Shown here: piece after piece, positions 26,217 through 36,193 of the stretch
How the letters are laid out: every line of letters begins with the position of its first letter
Numbering within the stretch: position 1 is the stretch's first letter
Assembly: GCF_004217445.1 (NCBI RefSeq)
Contig: NZ_SHKX01000011.1
Coordinates: 87,428 to 151,427, forward strand
Direction of reading: 5' to 3'
DNA length: 64,000 bases
Source of the DNA: Fluviicoccus keumensis
Lineage (GTDB): Bacteria > Pseudomonadota > Gammaproteobacteria > Pseudomonadales > Moraxellaceae
Made by a program: the position numbers and the translations under genes
The notes under the pieces: generated by a model
Told to the model about the DNA's origin: nothing
The model's database searches: none
The model's input: only the letters and a program-made list of their open reading frames with translations

Positions 26217-26914
26217 CTCTGCTGAAGATTTCCGGCCTGCAGGTGGCATATGGCGGCATCCAGGCGGTCAAGGGGATTGATCTGGAAGTGCATCCCGGCG
26301 AGCTGGTCTGCCTGATTGGTGCCAACGGCGCAGGGAAGACCACCACCCTCCATTGTCTGGGCGGTCTGCTCAAGCCCTCAGGCGGCAGCATTCATTATCA
26401 AGGCAAGGATATGTTGGCGGTGCAGGCCCACGATCGTGTCCGGTTGGGGCTGTCGCTGGTGCCGGAAGGGCGGGGCGTGTTCTCGCGCCTGACCGTGGCG
26501 GAAAACCTGCAGATGGGAGCCTACGCTCGCAAGTTGCAGCCGGGTGAACTGGAAAAGGCCTTCGAGCGCTTTCCGCGCCTGCACGAACGCCGCGATCAGT
26601 TGGCGGGAACCCTCTCCGGCGGTGAACAGCAGATGCTGGCGATTGTCCGCGCACTGCTCAGCAAGCCGAAGTTGTTGTTGCTTGATGAGCCTTCGATGGG
26701 ATTGGCCCCGCTGATGGTGGAAAAGATTTTCGCCACCATCGCCGAAGTCACCGCCGATGGCGTTGCCGTGCTGCTGGTGGAACAGAATGCGCGCGCTGCG
26801 TTGAAGCTGGCGCAACGCGCTTATGTCATGGAAAGCGGCCGGATTACGCTGGAAGGACCCGCCGCTGAACTCGCGGCCGATGCGAGGGTGCGCGCCGCCT
26901 ATCTGGGCGAATAG
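26213..26914 (+). CDS. livF: branched-chain amino acid ABC transporter ATPase LivF
   Basis: 233 residues. Walker A GANGAGKTT, signature LSGGEQQMLAI, Walker B LLLLDEPSMGLAP. Last gene of the transporter operon; I see no clear terminator before the nuo promoter region. Confidence 0.96.
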   Translation: MTLLKISGLQVAYGGIQAVKGIDLEVHPGELVCLIGANGAGKTTTLHCLGGLLKPSGGSIHYQGKDMLAVQAHDRVRLGLSLVPEGRGVFSRLTVAENLQMGAYARKLQPGELEKAFERFPRLHERRDQLAGTLSGGEQQMLAIVRALLSKPKLLLLDEPSMGLAPLMVEKIFATIAEVTADGVAVLLVEQNARAALKLAQRAYVMESGRITLEGPAAELAADARVRAAYLGE

Positions 26915-27022
26915 GGGCTGGCTGTTCCCGACCTGTGCTTCAGGATGGGGCGGGCTGCCCAAATGGCGTGCATCAGCAAAATCGGCAGTCGCCGTGTCTG
27001 GCAGAGAGACGGACGGCTGATA

Positions 27023-27028
27023 TATAAT
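27023..27028 (+). promoter_or_regulatory. -10 element of the nuo operon promoter
   Basis: A perfect TATAAT hexamer about 100 bases before nuoA in the 213-base gap after livF. A convincing -35 is not seen (CTGGCA 19 bases upstream at best). Confidence 0.45.
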
Positions 27029-27127
27029 TGCCTGTAACTTTATGTAAGCCGCCCCTGCCATCGGGGGCACTGGCGCAGTCCCTGTGTCACGCCTTCCCTG
27101 AAATGAATTGTCTGGAGAGTCTTCGGC

Positions 27128-27547
27128 ATGTCTCCCGCTGATGTAGCGCACAACTGGTCCTTCGGGATTTTCGTTTTCGGTGTGATTTTTATCTGCGCCT
27201 TCATGCTCTTCATTCCCCGCCTGCTGGGCGGTCGCGACTGGGGTCGCGCCAAGAACGAGCCGTTTGAATCCGGCGTCGTTTCGTCCGGTACCGCCCGCAT
27301 GCGTTTTTCGGCCAAGTTCTACCTCGTGGCCATGTTCTTCGTGATTTTCGACGTTGAAGCCCTGTTTCTTTACGCCTGGTCCGTTTCGGTTCGCGAGACC
27401 GGCTGGGCGGGCTTCATTGAAGTGCTGATTTTCATTTCCGTTCTTTTGGCCGGCTTGGTCTATGTCTGGAAAATCGGAGCCCTTGACTGGTCTCCGGCGC
27501 AACGCCGCAAGCGTGCGCTCCGGAATGCCGCCAAGTCCGAAACCTGA
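27128..27547 (+). CDS. nuoA: NADH-quinone oxidoreductase subunit A
   Basis: 139 residues with three transmembrane helices and the conserved KNEPFESGVVSSGTARMRFSAKFYLVAMFFVIFDVEALFLYAW loop that sits near the quinone chamber. First gene of a 13-gene complex I operon ending at nuoN. Confidence 0.96.
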   Translation: MSPADVAHNWSFGIFVFGVIFICAFMLFIPRLLGGRDWGRAKNEPFESGVVSSGTARMRFSAKFYLVAMFFVIFDVEALFLYAWSVSVRETGWAGFIEVLIFISVLLAGLVYVWKIGALDWSPAQRRKRALRNAAKSET

Positions 27548-27558
27548 GGTTTATTACG

Positions 27559-28233
27559 ATGGACTACACCCTGACCCGAGTCGACCCGGACAGCCCCGGC
27601 GGCCGTTACCCGATGCAGAAGCGCGAAATCGTGCGCGACCCGCTGGAAGAGCAGGTTCACAAGAACATTTATCTCGGCAAGCTCGAGGAAATGGTGCACG
27701 GCGCGGTCAACTGGGGCCGCAAGAACTCGCTGTGGCCGTACAACTTCGGTCTGTCCTGCTGCTACGTGGAAATGGCGACCGCCTTCACCGCGCCGCACGA
27801 CCTGGCCCGTTTCGGGGCGGAAGTCATCCGCGCGTCACCGCGTCAGGCCGACCTGATGGTGGTGGCGGGCACCTGTTTCGTGAAGATGGCGCCCGTGGTC
27901 CAGCGCCTGTACGAGCAGTTGCTGGAGCCGAAGTGGGTGATCTCGATGGGTTCGTGCGCCAATTCCGGCGGCATGTACGACATCTATTCCGTGGTGCAGG
28001 GCGTCGATAAGTTCATCCCCGTGGATGTCTACATTCCCGGTTGCCCGCCGCGCCCCGAGGCTTTCCTGCAGGCGCTGATGCTGTTGCAGGAACAGATCGG
28101 CAAGGAGCGTCGGCCGCTGTCGTGGGTGGTGGGGGATCAGGGCGTGTACAAGCCCAACCTGCCCGCCCAGCGTGATGTGCGCCAGGCCGAACGGATTGCG
28201 GTCACCAATTTGCGTAGCCCTGACGAAGTCTGA
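27559..28233 (+). CDS. nuoB: NADH-quinone oxidoreductase subunit B
   Basis: 224 residues. Holds the terminal N2 [4Fe-4S] cluster: the four cysteines are visible in GLSCCYVEMATA, VAGTCFVKMAP and DVYIPGCPPRPEA. Lies 11 bases after nuoA. Confidence 0.97.
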   Translation: MDYTLTRVDPDSPGGRYPMQKREIVRDPLEEQVHKNIYLGKLEEMVHGAVNWGRKNSLWPYNFGLSCCYVEMATAFTAPHDLARFGAEVIRASPRQADLMVVAGTCFVKMAPVVQRLYEQLLEPKWVISMGSCANSGGMYDIYSVVQGVDKFIPVDVYIPGCPPRPEAFLQALMLLQEQIGKERRPLSWVVGDQGVYKPNLPAQRDVRQAERIAVTNLRSPDEV

Positions 28234-28278
28234 CGCGGCTGACACCCCTATTCATTAATCTTGTGATGACGAAATCAG

Positions 28279-30054
28279 ATGGCTGACGATGTTCCGGTAA
28301 CTTCGGCGCCCGGCGCGAAGTACGACGTGGTGCGCGAGCTGTATGAGCGATTCGGCCAGGACACTTTCGTGTTCCAGTCCACGCTGGACGATGTGCCGAC
28401 GCTGTGGGTTCCGCGTGCAAAACTGGTGGAAGTGCTGGCGTTCCTGCGTCAGGCTCCGCGTCCCTATGTGATGCTGCTCGACCTGAGCGCCGTTGATGAG
28501 CGTCTGCGCGTCAACCGCCAGGGCCTGCCGCCTTCCGACTTCACGGTGTTCTACCACCTGCTGTCGATTGACCGCAACAGCGATGTACGCATCAAGGTGG
28601 CCCTGTCCGCCGACGACCTGCATGTGCCGACGGTGATCCATATCTGGCCGAACGCCAACTGGTACGAGCGCGAAGTCTGGGATCTCTTCGGCATTACCTT
28701 TGACGGCCACCCGCACCTGTACCGCATCCTGTTGCCCCGCAACTGGACCGGCCATCCGCTGCGCAAGGACTACCCGGCGCGCGCCACCGAATTCGACCCC
28801 TTCATGCTCGACGCCGCCAAGCAGGATGCCGAGCAGGAAGCGCTGCTGTTCCGTCCGGAAGAGTGGGGGATGAAGAAGGGCACCGCCGATGAGGACTTCA
28901 TGTTCCTCAACCTCGGTCCGAACCACCCGTCGGCCCACGGTGCGTTCCGTATCGTGCTGCAACTGGACGGGGAAGAAATCGTCGATTGCGTGCCCGATAT
29001 CGGCTACCACCATCGCGGCGCCGAGAAAATGGGCGAGCGCCAGACCTGGCACAGCTACATTCCCTACACCGACCGGATCGACTATCTGGGTGGGGTGATG
29101 AACAACCTGCCGTACGTGCTGGCCGTCGAAAAACTGGCCGGCATCACCGTGCCGGCGCGCGTGCAGACCATTCGCGTGATGATGGCGGAATTCTTCCGCA
29201 TCACCAGCCACCTGCTGTTCCTCGGCACCTACATTCAGGACGTGGGCGGCATGACGCCCATCTTCTTCATGTTTACCGACCGCCAGAAGGCCTACGACGT
29301 CATCGAGGCCATCACCGGCTTCCGCATGCATCCGGCCTGGTTCCGTATCGGCGGTGTGGCGCACGACCTGCCGAAAGGCTGGGACCGCCTGGTGCGCAAC
29401 TTCGTCGAATGGCTGCCGAAGCGTCTGGACGAATATGTCAAGGCGGCGGTTTCCAACGGCATCGTCAAGGCGCGTACCGTTGATGTCGCCCAGTACAATT
29501 CGAAGCAGGCGCTGGAGTGGGGCGTCACCGGTCCAGGCCTGCGCGCCACCGGCGTCGATTTCGATCTGCGCAAGAAACGCCCTTATTCCGGCTACGAGAA
29601 CTTCGACTTTGAAGTGCCGCTGGCCCATAACGGCGATGCCTATGACCGCTGCCTGGTTCGTATTGAAGAAATGCGCCAGAGCGTCCGTATCATCAAGCAG
29701 TGCCTGGAAAACATGCCTGCCGGGGACTACAAGGCCGACCATCCGCTGACCTGTCCGCCGCCCAAGGAACGCACCCTGCAGCACATCGAAACCCTGATTA
29801 CGCACTTTCTGAGCGTGTCGTGGGGTCCGGTGATGCCGGCCGGGGAGTCCTGCCAGCTGATCGAGGCCACCAAGGGCATCAACAGCTACTACCTGACCAG
29901 CGACAAGAGCACGATGAGCTACCGCACGCGTATCCGTACGCCCAGCTTCGCGCACTTGCAGCAGATTCCGGCGGTAGTGAACGGCAGCATGATTCCCGAC
30001 CTGATTGCGCACCTTGCCAGTATTGACTTTGTGATGGCGGACGTAGACCGCTGA
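28279..30054 (+). CDS. nuoCD: fused NADH-quinone oxidoreductase subunit CD
   Basis: 591 residues joining a NuoC (30-kDa) domain (about 1-190; WYEREVWDLFGITFDGHPHLYRILL) to a NuoD (49-kDa) domain (about 200-591; FLNLGPNHPSAHGAFRIVLQLDGEEI, IGYHHRGAEKMGERQTWHSYIPYTDRIDYLGG). The fusion is known from enterics, Pseudomonas and relatives and supports a gammaproteobacterial origin. NuoD lines the quinone site with NuoB. Confidence 0.97.
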   Translation: MADDVPVTSAPGAKYDVVRELYERFGQDTFVFQSTLDDVPTLWVPRAKLVEVLAFLRQAPRPYVMLLDLSAVDERLRVNRQGLPPSDFTVFYHLLSIDRNSDVRIKVALSADDLHVPTVIHIWPNANWYEREVWDLFGITFDGHPHLYRILLPRNWTGHPLRKDYPARATEFDPFMLDAAKQDAEQEALLFRPEEWGMKKGTADEDFMFLNLGPNHPSAHGAFRIVLQLDGEEIVDCVPDIGYHHRGAEKMGERQTWHSYIPYTDRIDYLGGVMNNLPYVLAVEKLAGITVPARVQTIRVMMAEFFRITSHLLFLGTYIQDVGGMTPIFFMFTDRQKAYDVIEAITGFRMHPAWFRIGGVAHDLPKGWDRLVRNFVEWLPKRLDEYVKAAVSNGIVKARTVDVAQYNSKQALEWGVTGPGLRATGVDFDLRKKRPYSGYENFDFEVPLAHNGDAYDRCLVRIEEMRQSVRIIKQCLENMPAGDYKADHPLTCPPPKERTLQHIETLITHFLSVSWGPVMPAGESCQLIEATKGINSYYLTSDKSTMSYRTRIRTPSFAHLQQIPAVVNGSMIPDLIAHLASIDFVMADVDR

Positions 30055-30068
30055 TTGAGGCTGACTCG

Positions 30069-30575
30069 ATGATTATTTGTACTGACAAACGGCCAAAGAT
30101 TGAGCCTTATGAACTGACGGTGGAAGAGCGGACGGAAATCGAGCACCACATGGCGCACTACGAAGACCCGCGCGCCGCCTCGATTGACGCCCTGAAGCTG
30201 ATCCAGAAGCATCACGGCTGGGTTTCCGACGGCGCCATCGTCGCCATCGGGCAGGTGCTGGGCATCCCCGCTGCCGATGTCGACGGTGTCGCCACCTTCT
30301 ACAACAAGATCTTCCGCAAGCCGGTCGGCCGCAACGTCATCTTCGTTTGCGACAGCATCGGCTGCTTCCTGACCGGTTACGAAGACCTGATTGCCGTCAT
30401 CAAGAAGCACCTGAACATCGAATACGGCCAGACCACCGCCGACAACCGCTACACGCTGTTGCCGATCTGCTGTCTGGGCAATTGCGACAAGGGCCCGACG
30501 CTGATGATCAATGACGACACGCACGGCCCGGTCAGCATCGAACAGATTCCTTCCTTACTGGAGCAGTATCCATGA
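30069..30575 (+). CDS. nuoE: NADH-quinone oxidoreductase subunit E
   Basis: 168 residues. [2Fe-2S] cluster N1a ligands lie in CDSIGC and CCLGNCD, spaced as in NuoE. Part of the NADH-dehydrogenase module with NuoF and NuoG; overlaps nuoF by four bases. Confidence 0.96.
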   Translation: MIICTDKRPKIEPYELTVEERTEIEHHMAHYEDPRAASIDALKLIQKHHGWVSDGAIVAIGQVLGIPAADVDGVATFYNKIFRKPVGRNVIFVCDSIGCFLTGYEDLIAVIKKHLNIEYGQTTADNRYTLLPICCLGNCDKGPTLMINDDTHGPVSIEQIPSLLEQYP

Positions 30576-31858
30576 CCGTGGTATCTGCAGACACCCGGCC
30601 GCTCACCTGGCGGCTGCAACATGGTAACGCCAATCTCGACCTGAAGGGCTACGAAGCGCTGGAAGGCTATGCTGCCGTGCGCAAGGCGCTGAAGGAAATG
30701 AGTCCGCAGGACGTGCAGTTGCTCGTCAAGGACGCCAATCTGCGCGGTCGCGGCGGCGCGGGCTTCCCTGCCGGCGTGAAGTGGAGCCTGATTCCGATGG
30801 GGCCGGACGCCGGACCCAAGTATCTGGTCTGCAACGCCGATGAGATGGAGCCGGGCACCTTCAAGGACCGCCTGCTGATGGAAAAGCTGCCGCACCAGCT
30901 GGTCGAAGCCATGATCGTGGCCGGTTACGCCATCCAGGCGACCCGCGCCTACATCTTCCTGCGCGGCGAATACATCCTCGCCGCCGAGCGCCTGAACGAC
31001 GCGATCAAACAGGCCAAGGCCGCCGGATATCTGGGGGAGAACATCCTCGGTTCCGGTTGGAACATGGATCTGTATGTCCATACCGGCGCCGGTCGCTACA
31101 TCTGCGGCGAGGAAACGGCCCTGATCAACTCGCTGGAAGGCCGTCGCGCCAACCCGCGCGCCAAGCCGCCGTTCCCGCAGATTGCCGGCGCCTGGGGCAA
31201 GCCGACCATCGTCAACAACGTTGAAACCCTGTGCAATGTGCCCGCCATCGTCATGCGCGGCGCCAACTGGTTCAAGGGGCTGTCCGAAGGCAAGAGTCCT
31301 GATGCGGGCACCAAGCTTTATGGAGTGTCCGGCCGCGCCAAGCGCACCGGCGTCTGGGAGCTGCCGATCGGGACCACTGCCCGTGAATTGCTGGAGGTTC
31401 ATGCCGGCGGCATGCAGGACGGGCTGGACCTGAAATGCTGGCTGCCCGGCGGTGCGTCCACCGATTTCCTGCTGCCCGAGCATCTGGATCTGGCGATGGA
31501 CTATGACACCATTTCCAAGGCCGGCAGCCGCATGGGCACGGGCCTGATCATGGTGGTCGACCATAAGCAGAACATGATTTCCGTGCTGCGCAACCTGGAA
31601 GAGTTCTTCGCCCGCGAATCTTGCGGCTGGTGCACGCCTTGCCGCGACGGACTGCCCTGGGGCGTCAAGATCCTGCGCGCGCTGGAGCGCGGTGAAGGCA
31701 CCGCCGAGGATATCGAGCAGCTGAGCAAGCTGACCCGCGATCTCTGGATCGGCAAGACCTTCTGCGCCCATGCACCCGGCGCCATGGAACCGCTGATGAG
31801 CGCCCTGAAATATTTCCGTCCCGAGTTTGAACAAGGCATCGCGAAAGCGACCGCCTAA
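30572..31858 (+). CDS. nuoF: NADH-quinone oxidoreductase subunit F
   Basis: 428 residues. FMN and NADH site: GRGGAGFPAGVKW and NADEMEPGTFKDR; cluster N3 ligands ESCGWCTPCRDG plus a distal Cys in KTFCAHAPGA. Entry point of electrons from NADH. Confidence 0.97.
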   Translation: MTVVSADTRPLTWRLQHGNANLDLKGYEALEGYAAVRKALKEMSPQDVQLLVKDANLRGRGGAGFPAGVKWSLIPMGPDAGPKYLVCNADEMEPGTFKDRLLMEKLPHQLVEAMIVAGYAIQATRAYIFLRGEYILAAERLNDAIKQAKAAGYLGENILGSGWNMDLYVHTGAGRYICGEETALINSLEGRRANPRAKPPFPQIAGAWGKPTIVNNVETLCNVPAIVMRGANWFKGLSEGKSPDAGTKLYGVSGRAKRTGVWELPIGTTARELLEVHAGGMQDGLDLKCWLPGGASTDFLLPEHLDLAMDYDTISKAGSRMGTGLIMVVDHKQNMISVLRNLEEFFARESCGWCTPCRDGLPWGVKILRALERGEGTAEDIEQLSKLTRDLWIGKTFCAHAPGAMEPLMSALKYFRPEFEQGIAKATA

Positions 31859-31876
31859 ACACAGGTATCCAGACGA

Positions 31877-34600
31877 ATGGCCACCATATATGTAGATGGC
31901 AAGCCCCACGAAGTCAACGGCGCAGACAACCTGTTGCAGGCCTGCCTGTCGCTCGGGCTCGACATCCCCTATTTTTGCTGGCACCCCGCGCTTGGCAGCG
32001 TGGGCGCCTGCCGCCAGTGCGCGGTCAAGCAGTACGCCAATCCGGAAGACAAGCGCGGACGCATCGTCATGTCCTGCATGTCGCCGTCCACCGACAATAC
32101 CTACATCTCGATCGATGACGAGGAAGCCAAGGCTTTCCGCGCCACCATCGTCGAGCTGCTGATGACCAACCACCCGCACGACTGTCCGGTCTGCGAAGAG
32201 GGCGGTCACTGCCACCTGCAGGACATGACGGTGATGACCGGCCATGACCGCCGCACGTACCGCTTCACCAAGCGCACCCACCAGAACCAGGATCTCGGCC
32301 CGTTCATCAGCCATGAAATGAACCGCTGCATCGCCTGCTACCGTTGTGTCCGTTACTACAAGGACTACGCGGGCGGCGAGGATCTGGGCGTCTACGGCGC
32401 GCACGACAATGTCTATTTCGGCCGCCCGACGGACGGCACCCTGGAAAGCGAGTTTTCCGGCAACCTGACCGAAGTCTGCCCGACTGGCGTCTTCACCGAC
32501 AAGACGCACTCCGCCCGCTACAACCGCAAGTGGGACATGCAGTTCGCCCCCAGCATCTGCCAGCAGTGCTCCGTCGGCTGCAACATCAGTCCGGGTGAGC
32601 GTTATGGCGAGCTGCGCCGTGTCGAGAACCGTTTCAACGGTTCGGTGAATCATTACTTCCTGTGTGACCGCGGCCGTTTCGGCTACGGCTACGTCAACCG
32701 CGCCGACCGTCCCCGCCAGCCGATGATGCGCGAAGGCGCGGAACTCGCCGTGGTGTCGATCGATGAAGCGCTGGATTCCGCTATCGCTACGTTACGCGGC
32801 AAGAAACTGATCGGCATCGGTTCGCCACGCGCCAGTCTCGAAACCAACTTCGCCTTGCGTTCGCTGGTCGGTGAAGCCAACTTCTCGACCGGTATCGCCG
32901 CCGCCGAGCAGGCCTGCATCAACCTGGCCCTGCAAGTGCTGCAAACCGAAGGCATGGAAACGCCGACGCTGCGCGATATCGAAAGCAAGGACGGCGTGCT
33001 GGTGCTGGGCGAGGATGTTACCCAGACCGCGCCGCGCATCGCGCTGGCGCTGCGCCAGTCGGTGAAGAACAAGGCCGTCAAGCTGGCCGCTGACCGCAAG
33101 ACCGCCGTCTGGCAGGATCTGGCGGTCAAGAATATCGCCCAGCACGAGCTGTCGCCGCTGTTCATCACCAGCTTCAGCGGCACCCGCCTCGATGATGTCG
33201 CCACTGGCGTCTGCATGTCCACCGTTGACGATCAGGCGCGGATCGGTTTCGCCATTGCCCATTGCATCGACAGCAATGCCCCGGCAGTCGAAGGTCTGGA
33301 TGCCGAAGCGCAGGCTTTTGCCCGTCAGGTAGCTGATGCGCTGTTGGTCGCCGACAAGCCGCTGGTAGTCGCCGGAACCTCGGCCGGCTCCCAGACCCTG
33401 ATCCAGGCCGCCGCGAATATCGTGCAGGCGCTGCAACTCAAGGGCAAGCAAGCCGCAATCACCCTGACCGTGCCGGAAGTGAACAGCCTCGGTGTCAGCC
33501 TGATCGGCGGCCTCAGCGTCGAAGAGGCGCTGGAGTCCCTGAAGTCAGGTCAGGCCGAAATCGCGGTGATCGCTGAAAACGATCTCTATCGCCGTGCTCC
33601 CGCCGCGCTGGTGGATGCCGCGCTGGCCAAGGCCGCCAAGGTGATCGTGCTGGATCACCAGCAGACCGCCACCACCGCCAAGGCGCATATCCTGATGTCC
33701 GCCGCCAGCTTCGCCGAAGGCGACGGCACCGTGGTCAATAATGAAGGTCGCGCCCAGCGTTACTTCCAGGTCTACGATTCCAGCTATTACAAGCCGGAGC
33801 ATCAGATCAAGGAAGGTTGGCGCTGGCTGCATGCCATTCATTCCGGTCTGGATTACCGCGACATCGACTGGACGCATCTGGACGACGTCGTGTCCTCCTG
33901 TGCCGACGCCATCCCGGTTCTGGCCGGCATGGTTCAGGCGGCACCGAACGCGTCCTTCCGCATCAGCGGCGTGCGTCCGGCCCGCGAACCGCGCCGTTAC
34001 AGCGGCCGTACCGCGATGCGCGCCAAGCTGAGCGTGCACGAGCCGCGCCAACCGCAAGACGGCGACAGCGCGCTGGCCTTCTCGATGGAAGGCTATGTCG
34101 GTCCGAAGAATGACGCCGCGTTGACCTCCTTTGCCTGGGCGCCGGGCTGGAACTCGCCGCAAGCCTGGAACAAGTTCCAGGATGAAGTCGGCGGCCACCT
34201 GCGTGCCGGCGATCCCGGCGTACGCCTGCTGGACAGCGCGCCGCGCCGCGCCGGCGGCTACTTCAAGACCATCCCGGCGGCTTTTGTCCCCCGTGCTGAT
34301 GGCCTGAATGTGCATGTGCTGCATCACATCTTCGGCAGTGATGAACTGACCGCCCGCGCGGATGTCATGGCCAGCCGTCTGCCGGAAGCCTGCATTACCG
34401 TGTCGGCGGATGACGCCGCCCGTTTGCGCCTGAGCGATGGCCAGACGGCCGTGGTCAGCGTCAACATGAAGCTGGTGAAGATGCCTGCCCGCATTGATCC
34501 CGAACAGCCCTCCGGGACGGTCGGCATCATTGCCGGCGTCCCCGGTCTGCCGGTGTTGCACGGTGGTGAATGGCTGCAAGTCAGCGGGGAGGGGGCTTGA
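31877..34600 (+). CDS. nuoG: NADH-quinone oxidoreductase subunit G
   Basis: 907 residues. N-terminal [2Fe-2S] (CWHPALGSVGACRQCAV), His-liganded 4Fe-4S (HPHDCPVCEEGGHC), a further 4Fe-4S (CIACYRCVRYYKDYAGG...CPTG) and the CQQCSVGC motif of the extra N7 cluster that only some bacteria have. The molybdopterin-oxidoreductase-like C-terminal part has lost catalytic function in this family. Confidence 0.96.
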   Translation: MATIYVDGKPHEVNGADNLLQACLSLGLDIPYFCWHPALGSVGACRQCAVKQYANPEDKRGRIVMSCMSPSTDNTYISIDDEEAKAFRATIVELLMTNHPHDCPVCEEGGHCHLQDMTVMTGHDRRTYRFTKRTHQNQDLGPFISHEMNRCIACYRCVRYYKDYAGGEDLGVYGAHDNVYFGRPTDGTLESEFSGNLTEVCPTGVFTDKTHSARYNRKWDMQFAPSICQQCSVGCNISPGERYGELRRVENRFNGSVNHYFLCDRGRFGYGYVNRADRPRQPMMREGAELAVVSIDEALDSAIATLRGKKLIGIGSPRASLETNFALRSLVGEANFSTGIAAAEQACINLALQVLQTEGMETPTLRDIESKDGVLVLGEDVTQTAPRIALALRQSVKNKAVKLAADRKTAVWQDLAVKNIAQHELSPLFITSFSGTRLDDVATGVCMSTVDDQARIGFAIAHCIDSNAPAVEGLDAEAQAFARQVADALLVADKPLVVAGTSAGSQTLIQAAANIVQALQLKGKQAAITLTVPEVNSLGVSLIGGLSVEEALESLKSGQAEIAVIAENDLYRRAPAALVDAALAKAAKVIVLDHQQTATTAKAHILMSAASFAEGDGTVVNNEGRAQRYFQVYDSSYYKPEHQIKEGWRWLHAIHSGLDYRDIDWTHLDDVVSSCADAIPVLAGMVQAAPNASFRISGVRPAREPRRYSGRTAMRAKLSVHEPRQPQDGDSALAFSMEGYVGPKNDAALTSFAWAPGWNSPQAWNKFQDEVGGHLRAGDPGVRLLDSAPRRAGGYFKTIPAAFVPRADGLNVHVLHHIFGSDELTARADVMASRLPEACITVSADDAARLRLSDGQTAVVSVNMKLVKMPARIDPEQPSGTVGIIAGVPGLPVLHGGEWLQVSGEGA

Positions 34601-34602
34601 TC

Positions 34603-35628
34603 ATGGAACAACTGAACAGTTTCATTCTGCAATACATCACGCAGGAAACGCTGGACATCATCCTGTCGGTGATCAAGTCAGTCATCATCCTGTTGGCGAC
34701 CGTCATCACCGCCGCGCTGCTCAGCTTCATCGAGCGCCGTCTGCTGGCGTGGTGGCAGGACCGTTACGGTCCGAACCGTGTCGGTCCCAACGGCATGTTC
34801 CAGATTGCCGCCGACATGCTGAAGATGTTCTTCAAGGAAGACTGGACACCGGCGTTCGCCGACAAGCTGATCTTCTTCCTGGCGCCCGCCATCGCCATGT
34901 CCGGCATGCTGCTCAGCATGGTGATCGTGCCGATTACCCCGACCTGGGGTGTGGCGGATCTCAATATCGGCATCCTGTTCTTCATGGCGATGGCCGGTTT
35001 GTCCGTCTATGCCGTGATGTTCGCCGCCTGGTCGTCGAACAACAAATACTCGCTGCTCGGCGGTGTGCGCGCCACGGCCCAGACCATCAGTTATGAAGTC
35101 TTCATGGGTTTGGCCCTGATGGGCGTGGTGGTACAGGCCGGCTCCTTCAACATGCGCGACATTGTCGAGGCCCAGAAGGACTGCTGGTATGTGATTCCCC
35201 AGTTTCTCGGCTTCATCATTTTCGTGATTGCCGGCATCGCGGTGACCCACCGTCATCCTTTTGACCAGCCCGAAGCCGAACAGGAGCTGGCGGACGGTTA
35301 CCACATCGAATATTCCGGCATGAAGTGGGGCATGTTCTTCGTCGGCGAATACGTCGCGGTGGTGGTGATTTCCGCGCTGATCGTGACCTTGTATTTCGGC
35401 GGCTGGCAGCCTCTGCCGTATCTGGACTTCATTCCGTCCTTCTTCTGGTTTGCCGGCAAGACCGCCTTCTTCATCATGATGTTCGTGCTGGTTCGCGGTT
35501 CGCTGATGCGTCCGCGCTATGACCAGGTGATGACCGCCGGTTGGCTGGTGGCGCTGCCGTTGACGTTGCTCAACCTGCTCGTCACCGGCGCCATGGTCCT
35601 GTTGTTCAGCCCCGTCAAGCCCGGTTAA
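34603..35628 (+). CDS. nuoH: NADH-quinone oxidoreductase subunit H
   Basis: 341 residues, eight transmembrane helices; SFIERRLLAWWQDRYGPNRVGPNG and the acidic loop HPFDQPEAEQELADGYHIEYSGMKWG form the quinone entrance. The ATG at 34603 has GGGGAGG upstream and follows the nuoG stop directly. Confidence 0.96.
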   Translation: MEQLNSFILQYITQETLDIILSVIKSVIILLATVITAALLSFIERRLLAWWQDRYGPNRVGPNGMFQIAADMLKMFFKEDWTPAFADKLIFFLAPAIAMSGMLLSMVIVPITPTWGVADLNIGILFFMAMAGLSVYAVMFAAWSSNNKYSLLGGVRATAQTISYEVFMGLALMGVVVQAGSFNMRDIVEAQKDCWYVIPQFLGFIIFVIAGIAVTHRHPFDQPEAEQELADGYHIEYSGMKWGMFFVGEYVAVVVISALIVTLYFGGWQPLPYLDFIPSFFWFAGKTAFFIMMFVLVRGSLMRPRYDQVMTAGWLVALPLTLLNLLVTGAMVLLFSPVKPG

Positions 35629-35644
35629 CGGAGAGAATTTGAAG

Positions 35645-36181
35645 ATGAAAAACGTGATTGACGGAATCTGGAGCCAGGTGCGCAGCATGGTCATGGTGTT
35701 CAGCCATGGCTTCCGCAAGCGCGACACCCTGCAATACCCGGAAGAGCCGGTCTACCTGCCGCCGCGTTATCGCGGCCGCATCGTGCTGACGCGGGATCCG
35801 GACGGGCAGGAGCGCTGCGTTGCTTGCAACCTGTGCGCGGTGGCGTGCCCGGTGGGCTGCATCTCCCTGCAAAAGGCGGAAACCGAGGACGGTCGCTGGT
35901 ATCCGGAGTTTTTCCGGATCAACTTCTCGCGCTGCATCTTCTGCGGCATGTGCGAAGAAGCTTGCCCGACCACAGCCATCCAGCTGACGCCGGATTTTGA
36001 AATGGCCGAGTACAACCGCCAGAACCTGGTGTACGAAAAGGAGCACCTGCTCATTTCGGGTCCCGGCAAGTATCCGGACTACAACTTCTACCGTGTCTCC
36101 GGCATGGCGATCGCGGGCAAGCCCAAAGGCGCGGCCCAGAACGAATCGCAACCGGTCGACATCAAGTCACTGCTACCCTGA
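35645..36181 (+). CDS. nuoI: NADH-quinone oxidoreductase subunit I
   Basis: 178 residues. Two 4Fe-4S motifs, CVACNLCAVACPVGC and CIFCGMCEEACPTTAI, carry clusters N6a and N6b. The ATG is taken rather than an in-frame TTG six bases earlier. Confidence 0.96.
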   Translation: MKNVIDGIWSQVRSMVMVFSHGFRKRDTLQYPEEPVYLPPRYRGRIVLTRDPDGQERCVACNLCAVACPVGCISLQKAETEDGRWYPEFFRINFSRCIFCGMCEEACPTTAIQLTPDFEMAEYNRQNLVYEKEHLLISGPGKYPDYNFYRVSGMAIAGKPKGAAQNESQPVDIKSLLP

Positions 36182-36193
36182 GGCCGCCCGTTT

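Noticed and set aside
28255..30012. Long open frame antisense to nuoCD (585 codons)
   Set aside because: Same reason: opposite strand is a clear gene.
30449..32653. Long open frame antisense to nuoE-nuoG (734 codons)
   Set aside because: Shadow of high-GC coding sequence; the opposite strand encodes fully conserved complex I subunits.
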